64,000 nucleotides of DNA from NCBI RefSeq assembly GCF_036370855.1, contig NC_088102.1, forward strand, positions 41,515,835 to 41,579,834. The letters run 5' to 3'. Positions 49,195 through 61,353 of this stretch are shown piece after piece; position 1 is the first letter of the stretch; every line of letters starts with the position of its first letter. Under the pieces are notes generated by a model. That model was not told where the DNA came from, did no database searches, and worked only from the letters and a program-made list of their open reading frames with translations. The DNA comes from Dromaius novaehollandiae (lineage: Eukaryota; Chordata; Aves; Casuariiformes; Dromaiidae). Position numbers and translations under genes: made by a program.

Positions 49195-50015
49195 ATGCTT
49201 GAGGGCAGGTCTGCTTCGAGGCAGGCTAGAGGAACGGACTGATGTGAACCACATGAAGTTCAATATGGACTACTGCAAAGCCGTGCACCTTGGTCAAACT
49301 AATCCTTTACAGTTGCACATGCTGGGCCTGACTGGCTACTCAGCTCCACTGAATCAGATCTGGGGGTCCTGGTGGGCAGGGGGTACCAGCAGCATGCCCC
49401 AGCAGCAACTGAGGCTTGCAGCATCCTGGGCTGCAAACAGGAGCATGGCCAGTAGGTGAAGGAAATGATTATTCCCCTTCACTTGGCATTTGTTAGACTG
49501 CATCTGGAATATCATATCCAGTTTTGGCCCCCCCGGTACAAGAAGGTCATTGATGAACTTGAGCAAATCCAGTAGAGAGCCAAGACATTTGGAAGCTGGA
49601 GGATGTGTCCTGCAAGGAGAGGCTGAGGGTACTGGGCTCATTTAGCATGGAAAGGAGAACGGGTACAGGAGACCTAGTGTCAGCATTCAATACCTGCGAG
49701 GTGTTACTGAGAACACAAAGCCAAGCTCTTCACTGGAGTGCATGGCAGGAGAAAGAGAGACAGTGGTCATAAACTGAAACAGGGGAGGTTCCAACTGGAT
49801 TATCAAGAAAGGTTTTTTTCCCCTGCAAGGACAATGAAGCAGTCCAACAGGCTGCCCCCTGAGACGGTGGAATTTCCATCCTTGGAGGTTTTTATGACCT
49901 GACTGGACAAAGTCCTGAGCAACCTAGTCTGCACTCAGTGTTGACCCTGCTGTGAGCAAGAGGTTGGACTAGAGACTTCCCAAAGTCTCTTCCAACCTGA
50001 ATGGCTCTATGATCA
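49195..50015 (+). mobile_element. CR1 LINE, 5'-truncated copy with 3' end
   Basis: About 820 bp that track the 3' part of avian CR1: the late reverse-transcriptase ORF region (CACATGAAGTTCAAT, TGCAAAGCCGTGCACCTTGG, CTGGGTTGC/CTGCAAACAGGAGCATGGCC-like blocks), then the 3' UTR (CCCCCTGAGACGGTGGAATT, CCTTGGAGGTTTTTATGACC, GAGGTTGGACTAGAGACTTC, CTTCCAACCTGAATGGCTCTATGAT). The frame is broken by stops, so it is a dead copy. It is one of the better markers that the genome is avian. Confidence 0.9.
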
Positions 50016-50969
50016 AGAAGCATTCCTCTTAAATCCCCTTATCTCACAGAAGATGAGGTTTAATTAAAGGATAGTAAAATACTTTGAAAGAGTATTACAT
50101 GAAATACAGGTGATTGTCATGTAGTTCAGGTTGGCTGGGTTTTAATTTTGAGGGTGTGAGTTTAGAAGAGCGTTGACATAAATACTAAAACAAACATTCC
50201 AGCATAGTCAGCATTTTTCAACTACCATATTACCAGAGAAAATGCTTATAACAAAGTTTTTTTTAAACAAGATGAATTAATCCTTACTGTAGAAGAAGCT
50301 GAATTTCCTCAATATCAATGTCTTTCTCCCATTTTTGTCAGAATTAAAACCAACCACTCAAGAGGTTACATTTGAAATATTATTTTAGGGTACAGCTTTT
50401 CCTTGGAGACTTGATGCAGTCACATAGAATGTTTAGAAAGAAGGGTTTTGCCTTTTTTTTTTTTTTTTGAAGAGTCTGCAAAAAGAAAAGACTTGCATTT
50501 TACTCTTCATATCTCAGAATTTAAAATTAAAACACTAAGTTTGCTTTACTAACTTGAACAAGAATCAGCTTCTTTGATTAACTTAGGGAAAATATGTGTT
50601 TATTTATAGAGCATGTGTAACTATACACGTATATACACATACACTAGAAATGTACTGAACTGGCTGCTTGAGAACCACGATGAGACTTTGTTACATGAGG
50701 GAAAGGGAGGGACACTGGTTTAGAGAAGAAACCACATGTAAAAAAAAAAAAAAAGTCACATTGCTTAAACACTACTGAAAGAAGCTCAGACGCCATGGTG
50801 AGAAAGATACTTTAAGAACCTATGAAGTACAGAATTATGTAGCATACTGGAAATCAGAACCACTGAAGCTTTCTTCCTAATTTTGACAGGTTGTGTAGCC
50901 TTGAACACACTTTGTGGTCCTTTCTGCATTTACTGTTACTTTTCCCAGAATCCTACTGTTCTTTCTTTC

Positions 50970-51120
50970 TTTGCTTTGCGAACAATAGTTTGTGGTAACA
51001 TTATTCACTACTTACAATTGAGAAAAAAAACAACATTTGGAAAAGCTAAGTGGTGTGCTGAAGGCCACACAGACGTTGAATAGCTGAGCTTGGATTAGAT
51101 CCGAATGCTCAAGTCCATAT
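50970..51120 (-). mobile_element. MIR-like SINE fragment
   Basis: Reverse-orientation MIR signature: GGAAAAGCTAAGTGGTGTGCTGAAGGCCACACAGACGTTGAATAGCTGAGCTTGGATTAGATCCGAATGCTCAAGTCC, matching 'AGGTTAAGTGACTTGCCCAAGGTCACACAGCTAGTAAGTGGCAGAGC-GGGATT-GAACCCAGG'. The 5' part is eroded. Confidence 0.65.
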
Positions 51121-52178
51121 ATAAATTCATCTGTCATGCTATGCTTTTACTGTATTCTAGGAGCTCAGCCTACAGATTGTACTAGAGCATAGTATGTCCC
51201 CTCACCCAAGTGCCACTAATCTACATGGACAACTACAGGACACTAAATATTTCATCTTGCTCAACTTGACTGAACAGTAGCACAGGTCCTTCGGAAAATT
51301 AGGTCCAAGTTACCTTAAGCAGGAAGATTTAAAAAATGAAGGCATCTTAAATAAGACAGTTTTCAAAAAGCTGTCTGAAATCTGCCTCTGATTATTTCTT
51401 ACGTAGATAAAGTAGAGATGATATTTTCTTACCTACTGTATGAGAGGAACTATTAGAAAAGGAAATAATGAATATACCTAGTATTCTAAAAATACAAAGC
51501 ACTGTATATTTATTAGCTTTATGAACTATTATTACTATTATATAGACATACCTTGGAAAAAGAGCACAGATTAGCAGCTCTCCACAAGATCAGGAAAACT
51601 TCAGATCAATAGAACTAATCCTGAAAAAAAACAGTGGGAAAGAAGGAACAAGAACTGGTGGGCAGGATCTAAGTTACCAGCAACAGCATCTTTGATTTGT
51701 TTTTGATATTTGCCTGGTCAAGTACTAATTCTGTATTAGGCTAGGATGTAGATTACAATAATTGGAAATTACAGCAATGTATTACTGAATTCTTACTTTA
51801 AAAAAAGTTTAAAACTACTCACCTCCCCCAGTCATTCCTAGAAATGAAATACAACAGAATAGCTCTTTATTTCTAAGGCTCTATACATGGTCTTTAATTC
51901 TATAATCACTGAATGGTTTGACAACCACTATTATTAACAAACTTCCACAAAGCTTTCTGGAATTTACCTCTCTTATTATGTAATACAACAGAACACAACA
52001 TCTTTACTACTATTATGGATGTATATATATCATTTCCCAAACCTTGGGGTTTTAAAATTCATGGACCTGCTTTCAAAAACACTTATATTGACTCCTGCAC
52101 CATACTGGTTGCTCAGTGAATGCTCTGTTCTACAGTTTTTATGAAATTCATTTGTAAAACTCTCTAGAAATCAAATGA

Positions 52179-52690
52179 TTTTTTTTTTTTTTTTGGTAAT
52201 ATAAATTCAGGCTTAAGTAGATGACTGTCAGGGGGCACCAAGGGAAGGAGCTGCTCCCCAAGGGACAGTGGTGGTGGCAGGACAGGGAAGGGCCTCGCAG
52301 TCAGGGCCTGGCCCATTGCCCCCTGAGGGAGCAGGGCAGCCCAGGGCAGCCCCAACCCTGGGCATCAGGCAAGCTCAGAGTGATAAGGGTAGGTCCAAAG
52401 GCAAGTCCATGGGTCAGGAGGAATGGGGCCCGTGGCCAGGTATGAGCAGGGGTGCAATGCAGCTGCCACATAGCTCAGGCAGGGCCATGAGCAAGAGCCT
52501 CAGCTTAAAGCAGCTCCCAGGCAAACATAGCAGGACCCCCCAGTAAGGCTTATTTTTGAAGGTAAGCTCCACCGAGGCTTCTTCTCCCTCTTTTATTCTC
52601 AAGGCCACCAGCTGCACTATGTTTAAGTTGGCCCTGAGCCCAGGCAGCAAAACTCTCAGGACGGGGAAGGATGTGCTTAGGCCCCCAACA
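52179..52690 (-). other. GC-rich block beside a poly-T tract, unknown origin
   Basis: A run of about 18 T (52179-52196) is followed after a short AT stretch by about 450 bp of GC-rich, low-CpG sequence, sharply different from its flanks. Read on the minus strand it is a GC-rich body followed by an A-run, which is what a retroposed copy with a poly-A tail would look like. No AATAAA or ATTAAA is seen just before the A-run. Open frames on the minus strand (about 78 and 63 codons) match nothing I know. It could also be a piece of an unrecognised repeat. Confidence 0.35.
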
Positions 52691-53019
52691 ACAACAAACC
52701 CACAAGAAAAAGAAATATTGAGAGCATTTAGTACACAGTAATATTCACAGCTTGATTGGATTCAGTGTAAAAACTAGGGTATAAATACTGGAATTTGATG
52801 AGCTGTAATATTTTTCTGTCTTTATATATAACATGCATGCTCCATAACAGCAGTGATTTTTAGGGATGACAGTCTATCCTGTTTCTTTAATAGTCTGAGT
52901 AGACAAACTTATTATTGAAACCTGAAATAGTTAACAAATTCGATGATTAGTATATTTAATACCCTATTGTGCTTTGGTTTAACTTGCTTTTCACTTTCAC
53001 ATACATTACATTCCTCGTA

Positions 53020-53056
53020 CACCAATATGACGTGTACATACGCATTCATATTGGTG
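53020..53056. repeat. 11-bp perfect inverted repeat, 15-nt loop
   Basis: CACCAATATGA at 53020-53030 is exactly inverted as TCATATTGGTG at 53046-53056. A third near-copy, CACCAGTATGA, follows at about 53069-53079. The surroundings are rich in GTACA and TACAC steps. It may be part of a decayed minisatellite. Confidence 0.75.
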
Positions 53057-53799
53057 CACATACACGTACACCAGTATGAAAGCAGTGCTCTCTATATCTC
53101 CTTTCTTTCTTTAATATGGAAAATAAAATCAACATTCAAGGCTGATCATTACTACTCTAGGAAAAGGGCCTATACTATCCAGCCCATTAATAGGAACGGT
53201 CAGATTAGAGGAGAAAGGTTTTAAGATTTCTTTATGTCACAGTATTTGTCTAGGATTGGGACTAATGGCAAGTGGTATAAAACAGCAGTCCTGAAGTTTT
53301 ATGTTAAGAGTATCTTTGCACACACTCCCTTCCAATGGCCCAGAGCAGAGAAAACAGAAATGCATCTCTGTTTTAAGAGTCCTTGGTATTTCTGTTCTTT
53401 CAAACACTTCATCTAAAATGTAGTTCTTTTTCAAAGTATAGAATTTATAATGCATTTGGAAATTGAAATTTCCACTGTTTTCTAGTGAGAAAACAAGTGC
53501 TTTCAGTTCCTTACTGCATTATATAAAAAAGCTGTTCTGTTATCAGCATCATTAAAAATAGTATCCCTTGTTGAAAAGCTATTTAAACTATTTATTGCAC
53601 AAAAAACAAATAATGAAGAAACTCAGGCACAGATGATAATTTTCTAATACCATCAGCTAAATATAACAATTCTGTGCTCCAAAATGTAAACAGATTATTA
53701 GCCCTATTGATATAAAGAAATTACTCATAATTAATTACTCATCATAATTACTCATATATATGGTATATAAGTATCTGGAAGATTTGGAGCCATATTCAA

Positions 53800-53870
53800 T
53801 ATTTCTATTATGTATACACATATGTATATATTCATATATGTGTGCATGTGTGTATATATATACATACAGA
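53800..53870. repeat. (TA)n/(TG)n-rich microsatellite
   Basis: Alternating TATGTATACACATATG and TGTGTGTATATATATACATA sequence. It is low complexity. Confidence 0.85.
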
Positions 53871-54276
53871 TATGGAAGAACATCCTTAAAGTTCTCTCTT
53901 ATAGAAAACATCAGCCAGAACTTCTGAGCTTCAACAGCTGATATATTATGAGTATTATGAGTACCAAAGCCTGCTTCAAATCATTTGACACTGAAGATCA
54001 CTCAAGGAGCTTTCAGCGCAGACAGGCTTTAGAGACAATGGCTTTGTGCCATTGCAATTAAACTGAACATCTGCAGTATAAATGGGGAGGAGAGGGGGAT
54101 CAGAAAGCATGCATTTACTAACATCAGGGTCCATGCATAGCATATATATTCTCTATCTCATAGGAAACTCCATTCCATCCCATAAATAAATTATGGAAGG
54201 TAGGGAGAGAGAAAGTCATAAATCAATCACAATGGGAGACACCAACAGGTATAAATAAGATCCATCTATCTTTATA

Positions 54277-54291
54277 TAGATAGATAGATAT
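54277..54291. repeat. (GATA)n short microsatellite
   Basis: Three to four GATA units, preceded by a partly complementary CATCTATCTTTATA stretch. Confidence 0.85.
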
Positions 54292-56657
54292 GTAGGCACA
54301 TGCACTTGACCATTTTACCCGTACCTCTACTTATTAATCAGTCTTTACTGATACTTCATGCTTGCCTATGCTGGCAGTTTACATTGGTGCAAACCAGGCT
54401 GCACAGCTTTTTATGTCATTACAATTACAGTGCAATGTAATTGGTGAGTTGCTATGCAGTTTTTATTCTTCTCAGATTCACAAGTAAGTTGCATCAAAAT
54501 GATACTCACGTCTGGCCTCCAGAAGTATTTTGGCAGCTTTCCAAGCTGATTTGTGCCCTATCCCAACCAACTAGTCTGTTTATCTCTCTCATTCCTGAAC
54601 ATCCCTTAGTTCTATTATAAAGTGCCTTGTGTGTTTGCAGACCTGAGCTCCCAAGCTGGTCATGCACTGCTAATAAAACTGATAATTAATTAAAATATAC
54701 ACACATTTGCCAGAACTATGGCGTAGCCTATTTATTTCAGTTGATTAGTGTTCACCAGTCTACTTAAAATTAGCATATTTTGCAATGTTCGCAAAGCCAG
54801 TACTCAGTAAGCCATCACCTGAAGGAATATCTTGTTACTACTATCTTGCCTGCAAACCACAGGAATCTGCACAAAGAACTAGGAAAGAAATGCATTTCTA
54901 AGAAAGAAACAAAATCTCATTTCCTCAATAGATGTACACAATTCCCAAAACATGTCCTTAAAGGCTGTCATTTAGATAGTCTCACATGTTGCTCAGATAT
55001 CCTGGAAGGCCTCTGGACTTCTGCCTATCAGCTATGCTGGGTAGCATGCAGCACACAGCTACAATCTGAAGCAGATATTGCTTAGTTGCCTCCAGCCTTC
55101 CAGTCACCAATTACCAGTCAGCCCCTACAAGACAAAACCTGCTGTTACCCTGCAGCTGCTTAGCTGAGAGTCAAAACAGTTGTCTTCTAAGTTTCATATA
55201 TCCAATAAAATGTTTTATCACCCACAATAATAGCAGACAAGCAGAATCTCCTAGAACAAAGTCATTCACACTCAACTGGCCCTTTAGGCCAGCTGTGCTT
55301 ACTGATCACTCTTCCTTAGAAGGAAACAGGTCAAAGTCTCTGCAACTTTTCATTTCCAAGCTAGTGGAGCACAACAGCTGAATTGCTTGGATCAGAGTGG
55401 TTAATAATTGACTGATAGTTAAAAAGTGCTGTAAGTCTCCAGAAGGGAATGGATGAAAAGTATTCTACTAATATCCAGCAGCTCTGAGGCAAGCAACGTG
55501 CAGAGCTCCAAAAACCTGCCTTTGCTTATCCAGAGGTTTTGCAAGTCTACGTAATTCTTTTTCACAAACCAGTACTTGTTCTTCAGAAATAGCATTGCAC
55601 AAAGATGATACTAATGCAAGAAAAGTTCCTCCTAAACAGTTTCCATCTCATTCATGCTCCTCCTTGTTCACACCTGCCTTTTCATTCTCCTTTTGTCAGC
55701 TTTCTTTCCCCGACTTGCAACACTACTTATGCCTGCTAATGTTAACACTACAACCAAAACTTGAAAGCACTCAAAAAGTGTCTCTATACTCTTATTAGCA
55801 GCTTCAGCCAATAGCTGGACCTATGTAAGTTATGGGTGACAGCACTGTTTTTCATGCCAACACCATTTTCCATGAGTTTGTACTTTGAGATATATCTGCA
55901 CGAAAGACTACATGGATCTGCCAAAAGGTAGCATTGCAACAGAGAAAGCTGTTCTGCCATAACTGGTCTACTAAGATTGAAAACAGCATGGCTACCTGAG
56001 AAGAAGTGAGTCATAGATGCAATAGAAGAATAGGAAATATTTGGTGAGAGTCTAAGCTCTGAATATAAAATGCAGTGACCTCTGACTAGCTTCTATTCTC
56101 ATGAGCTATGGAGTAAAAAATAATGGAACAAGGCATCTGAAACCCCTATGCAATGTGGAATAATATGATTTTGTCCTGTGTTGGACAAGTGTATATGAGG
56201 CAATACCTATAAAAGCAGAGATTTGTTGTGATGGAGCTAAAGCAGTTAAAAACAAAACGACGAAAAAATACACACACACAACTACTTTGAAGAATCTCAT
56301 TTCAAAACAAATCCCATCACATACGCAAACCTTCTCTCCAGTGTCCTAAACACTCAGCAGCTGTGGTTCAAATTGCTGTTTCCCTTTTTAATCAAATGAC
56401 TTTTAATTTCTTTTTTTTTCCCCCTCAACTGTGTTGAGAACAGTTTTCTCAACTTCTGAGGCTAAGGCTCAGCAAATTTCAGTGCGGCATTATGACAGTT
56501 TTTTTCTTTTCAAGATTTAAAGCTCAGATGTCTTGCAAGAGAATCTAGAAGTACAAATCTTTCCAATGATGTAAAGTTCTGACTTCCCAAAGGGACTGTG
56601 CAGAGTCTCAAAAGCCCTGGAAGGTCCTGAGATGGAAAGCTTGAAAACAAGAATTCA

Positions 56658-56662
56658 GGGAT
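56658..56662. repeat. Target-site duplication, left copy (GGGAT)
   Basis: Direct 5-bp repeat immediately flanking the solo LTR. The identical pair is at 57466-57470. Confidence 0.8.
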
Positions 56663-57465
56663 TGTTATGGAAATTAGGCTTGTCGGCCACCATAACAGGG
56701 CCCAATCCTAGGTTCCCGCAGAAAAGTTCATAGCCAAATCAAAGCAAATTAAATAATTTTTAATGACAGGCATACTGTAATTACAGCTCGAGCTGGGTGC
56801 CTCCGAAGAGGGACCCCGAACGAAGAAATCCCTGGACAATTATACCTTCCAATCTAAGGTCTCCGCCCCTCACGCGGTAGTTTGGACCAATAGTAATATT
56901 TAGGTCTGGGGTTTCCTGCTCCTTATTGAGTCTCATCACTGTCCCTAGGCAGGCTGTTTATCTTTACTGTTGCGGTTTCTGCTGACAGATGTGTCTTGAT
57001 TCCTTGGGTCCCGCCCTTGTCTCTCAAGGCTCTGACAAAGAGGTGTTGTTCCAGCAATTAGCACTGCCCCAGCAGTGACAGTAGGTGTTCTCTCCCAAGG
57101 TCCTGACGAAGGGGATATAATCCAGACCCTGAGATAGTCCCGACCCCCTAATTAACACTGTTTCAGCAGTGAGAGGAGGCTTTGTTTCCCAGGGTCCTGG
57201 CGCCCAAGTAGGCCTTATTTCAAAGCCTTGACAGCCTCCCTCCTGGAGCGTGAAGCACAGGAATGCTAACTGCTTGCAACTCCCTTATCATTCCAGCTTG
57301 AACCAGCTCTCAGGCCCTTTTCTTCCTGAACTAGGTAAAAGTTCATTATTTTATCTAAGTGCGGCCTAAGGCTTCAAGAAATTTAGCTACTCATGCTAAG
57401 CAAGTTTTATGTAAGTTGTGCTATGCAGCTACCTCTAGACAGTTTCAGCTCAATACTCTTTAACA
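56663..57465 (-). mobile_element. Solo LTR of an endogenous retrovirus
   Basis: An 803-bp element with perfect terminal inversions (TGTTA at one end, TAACA at the other), bracketed by the 5-bp duplication GGGAT. On the minus strand it has LTR order: a long U3, a TATA-like GGTATAATT at 56846-56838, a likely cap region CTTCGTTCGGGGTCCC, a poly-A signal ATTAAA at 56764-56759, and U5 ending TTTCCATAACA. The 5-bp duplication fits several ERV classes, including ERVL-like elements. No internal viral genes, primer-binding site or second LTR are present, so it is a recombination product. The subfamily cannot be named without a repeat library. Confidence 0.85.
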
Positions 57466-57470
57466 GGGAT
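57466..57470. repeat. Target-site duplication, right copy (GGGAT)
   Basis: Matches the left copy exactly and supports a single integration event followed by LTR-LTR recombination. Confidence 0.8.
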
Positions 57471-60400
57471 GAAGGAAAATCACTTGGGTCAGTTTTAGGG
57501 GTTTTTATGTATCACTGCTTCTGGTATAGTTTAAGCCAAAGCCTATAAAGGTAACTGTATTTTACAAGTAGAGGTACAAAAATAAATAGTGCTAGTAAAC
57601 TGTGCCCAAGTTCTCTACAGGGTACCCCTGGCCATAGCAGGCACTCAGGTTTGCAACTCCAGAAGGAGCCTCGAGACCCCACCACCTCTGAGCCCAGCAG
57701 TGCACATCTTCAATAGAAGGCATTCAGCTGGGTTCGGGGTACACCAGGCCGGACTAACACTATTCTCCTCCAGGGCAAAAGCAGTGAGTCACATGGAAGC
57801 ACCTTGTAGAATGGAAGTGGCCCATCACACACAAAGGTGCAGCAATCTTTCTAAAAATAGCTACAACTGGTTAGCTTGTTTCTCCCTTCCCCTCCAGTGT
57901 ACACAGAACTCTTCAGCATATTTCAGAATGGCTTTACTATTGATAAAGCCTTTTACCACACTACAATTTGGTATTCCATCTGCTGTCTTTTCATCTAATA
58001 CACGAACTTTCAAGATCACTAGTATTCTTCATTTAAAAACCCTTCAATCTTTCCTATTTTGAATTATAATTATGCATTATAATGCCTGTACAACATGACT
58101 ACAAAATCCAAATTTAAACTTTTTCATGGTGTCTACGGGAGATATCTGGGGATGCTTTGTATTAAATTCAGAAAATTCAAGGTATTTTTGTCCTGATACA
58201 GAAGCACATGACTGACTCAGAGTATGAATCATTTCCACATAAAATATACTTCTGTTAGTATCTCACTGGTTGCAGACTTCTGAAGCAAGATTAGCAGAAC
58301 TTTTTGTTGTGTAACTGAGATATTACTAAATGCAGACGGCACAAAGAGCAACAGAGAAAGAAATTTCCTGCACAAAGGTGTATACTTATCTAGCAATGTT
58401 GTCCTAAAACAGAAGTTCCTAATTTCCTGTGCAACAGTTCTCCAATAAAAAGTGAAAGATAGGATTCTGATATGACTCTGCGTAATGACAATATAGTCTA
58501 CAGTACTCACAGGTCATTTAAAAACATTAAATAAGTAGCTATATCAAACTGCAACTTCCTTTGATTTAATAATATACAAGTTACTAGAACATCACAAACC
58601 ACTTTTTGTTTTAAGAAAATATCACTAACAAGCTAAAGACAACAGGAAAAGTAGTCTCTGCAACAAACACCTGAATATTTTCCTTCTCTTAAGGCTGAGA
58701 AAAGATACAGGCAGAAAAACAAAGAAAATTATGAGCAAAACTTTGTGGGAGTCAAATGGTAGTAATGACTCTATCAGATTAAAATATGTTGTTCTCATTC
58801 TTCACAGATTTAAATGTTTTTGTCATTCAGACCTCATGCACATCCCCAGAGAATTTTGATGGCCAAAACACTGCTGCACTTCAATTATATAACCAACATC
58901 TGTACTATGAATCTAGACAGATTAAGAAAGACTTATTTTCCAGACATATTAAATAAAAATAATAAAGAAAGGGCACACATCTGTCAAGATTATGAGTTAC
59001 CTGTGAACAAGGAAATGCGTAAAGGTGAATTAGTATTATTATGTACTCTCATCAATATAATCCATGAACTCAGAAACATTTGGAAAAGGAACAGAATTAC
59101 TTTGTATTTAAAAAGCATTTCAGCCTTACAGTGTATGTGGCATATGTGAGGTTTATTGTTTCCATATCAAGAGACAAAAGGTGATTTACAGCCAAACTGT
59201 AAGTCAATCTTAAAAAAAAAAAGTCTCCAGAATTTGATTTCTCTGTTCTAACTACTGATACTTGCTTCAGTAAAATTCATGGCAATACAATCTTAACTAC
59301 TCTGAACCAGATAGCTGTTTCACTTTTACATTCTGTCCAAGTTTACACAAGATTCTGGGAACTAATGACTTTGTACCAAAGATCCTGTCTTTCCCTTTTT
59401 GTTCTAAAAAGACCAAATGGGATGAGGTCTTTTTAATCCCACCCCATGGCCAAGAAATGTTACCACTTTTTGGAATTTACCTGAAGTCAGTCAGAGAAAA
59501 TTCTACATCTGGGAAAGTATCGGTTGAGTGAAGTGGGGACCAGCACTCAACTGAACAGCATTCCCTGTTTGGGTGCACAGCAATAGCTTGATGGTGACCA
59601 CAGCCATCTTCCAGCATAATCACTTGCTCCATTTCAGCTCTGCCCCTTCTCTGACTGAATTTAAAGTGATGACATCCAGCTTGATTTAGCCTTGTTTATA
59701 TGTGGTAATAACCTGTAATATCTGTTATGTAATAACTACTCCACAACAGCCTGCTTGCATGGACTGTTTTATTTCACATTAAGGGTGCCTTCGTGTGGTT
59801 GTTTGGTTTGAGATGGATTAAGCTAAACCACAAAATGACATTCTTAGTGAACATGTATCCACAAGGCAAGTCAGTGCAGAATGGCTATTGCATTTTAAAT
59901 TCATACCTTTTATTTCACAAAGTTTATTTCTTCACTTCTAAGTGAGCAGTACCTAATGAAAGAGAAAATAGTGGGTGGAAGAAGAGTAAAGAAGCAGTAA
60001 ATTGTACATGACTGCTATAACCACATTTCAGGATAACCTTGTTTGTGGAAGATACAAAGCCACTGTGTGCTAGGCAAGACAAAGTGGGGTCGTACAGAGA
60101 TCTTGACAGCCTGTTTAATTTTCCTTTTGTTTTGTAATTCTATAAAAAAATCTAAAGTGGTATTGTTTTTGTATAACATATGAAAACAAAATAATGATTT
60201 CAATTTGTCCATGCACGGTCTACCTTTTCCCCATTTCTTTCAGTTACTACTGGTCATTAAGATACACTACTTCCAAATTAACAAGGAGTACGCCATTAAT
60301 ACTCAGTCATCTTTTCCTGCTTGCTCATATAATGACATGTAAAACTGATTTCTGAAATAATTATTTCTGTAATAATTGTGCTGCTCTTCTCTTGCATAAG

Positions 60401-60792
60401 TATTAGGCAAGTCAGCACTCACCCATTTTAACACAAGCCTTCTGTGTGTTATATATGCCTACTTAAACCTATGGAGACATCTCAGCCCTAAAAGCCTACT
60501 CTGAGTACATTACACTAAGCATCTCTTATATTAGATCAACCAACATTGTTGAAAAAATTGGGCAAGTATAGGGGTGAAAATCCCCTCGTTACATTGCCTC
60601 TTTTTTTCCCTAGACCAGCCCAGCTACAGTGATGTTATTTCAACTAACAGAAAAGGCAAAGTTTTGTAATTTACAGGGGCACAAACATAAATCTTTCACT
60701 TAGACCTACAGCAAAGCTACAACAGAATGTCTTTGCCTGAATCTATGCGAAAGTCATCAGGATCATTACTCTAGAAGAGCTCTTCCAGCCTT

Positions 60793-60993
60793 TTAGGTGG
60801 TCAGTTTACAGCCCGCTGTAGTTTCCACGGACTCAGTGGCTACTTCACAGACCTGTCTGCATTTCTTGCATGGCGAGTCACAGTAATAAGCAGTGGCTAC
60901 ACAAAATAACAAAGCCAGGCAGCACCAGACTAGAGCCTCATCCCGGGAAAGCCCTGCCTTTTCAGTCATCTGCAACCCCACTGCAACCTTCAC
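60793..60993 (-). CDS. Unrecognised small ORF with one predicted membrane segment
   Basis: A minus-strand frame whose first ATG (codon 10 of the interval) starts MTEKAGLSRDE and gives 58 residues. It has a hydrophobic run, ALVWCCLALLFCVATAYYC, followed by a Cys-rich patch (CDSPCKKCRQVC) and a short polar tail ending in a stop. The layout is that of a small single-pass membrane protein. It lies about 200 bp from the second CpG island on the strand leading away from it. The frame is open upstream for nine further codons to a stop. The CAG directly before the ATG could be an acceptor, but its pyrimidine tract is poor, and joining the exon frame at 61200-61336 to it hits a stop. It may well be chance. 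I do not recognise it. Confidence 0.2.
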   Translation of the reverse strand: MKVAVGLQMTEKAGLSRDEALVWCCLALLFCVATAYYCDSPCKKCRQVCEVATESVETTAGCKLTT

Positions 60994-61199
60994 CTGCTCG
61001 TTAAGTAAAGATGCCTCCTCTCAAAAACAAACGAACAAAACCCAAACAAGCAAGCAAAAACACCCCTCCACCCGTAGCCCTCACGAGCTGTAAGCGCCTT
61101 TTCCCGGACTGCCAGGAGACCTGGCGGCACAACCCCGCCCACGCTGGCAGCCCAGCCCCGCCGCCCCCACGGCCGTCGGGCAGCCCCAGGCGGCCTCAC

Positions 61200-61336
61200 C
61201 GGCGCTCTCCGCCACCGGTCCCCCGACAGGGCACCGAGAACCCGCCTCGGACAGGAGGCCGGCGCGGGCGGCGCTCCCTCGCCCTCCCCACAGCCGCCAA
61301 CAGAAACACCATCGCCCCGCGGGGCGCTGCGGCCAT
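61200..61336 (-). CDS. Possible first coding exon of a minus-strand transcript
   Basis: ATG at 61336, 18 nt downstream of the NRF1 palindrome, opens 45 codons plus two bases up to the donor GCGCCG before GTGAGG. It begins MAAAPRGAMVFLLAAVGRAR and continues Arg-rich without acidic residues apart from a few Glu. That composition resembles a mitochondrial presequence, and ATGGCCGC resembles a start-codon-embedded YY1 element. No downstream minus-strand exon with recognisable homology is visible between 46.3 and 61.1 kb. High GC keeps all frames open here, so it may be a non-coding divergent transcript. Confidence 0.2.
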
Positions 61337-61353
61337 TTGCTCGTGAAGGCCTG

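Larger units (their letters stand above)
46290..61070. other. Intergenic region between two CpG islands
   Basis: About 14.8 kb between the MIDEAS promoter island and the second island. It is mostly AT-rich, with no recognised protein gene on either strand. Elements called separately are a CR1 3' end, a MIR-like SINE, a GC-rich block, an inverted repeat, AT microsatellites, a solo LTR and one small membrane-type ORF. Elsewhere I see nothing specific. Confidence 0.6.

Noticed and set aside
59781-59840. GTGGTT...AAACCAC imperfect inverted repeat, possibly a DNA-transposon end
   Set aside because: The arms are short and imperfect, with no target duplication or transposon body.
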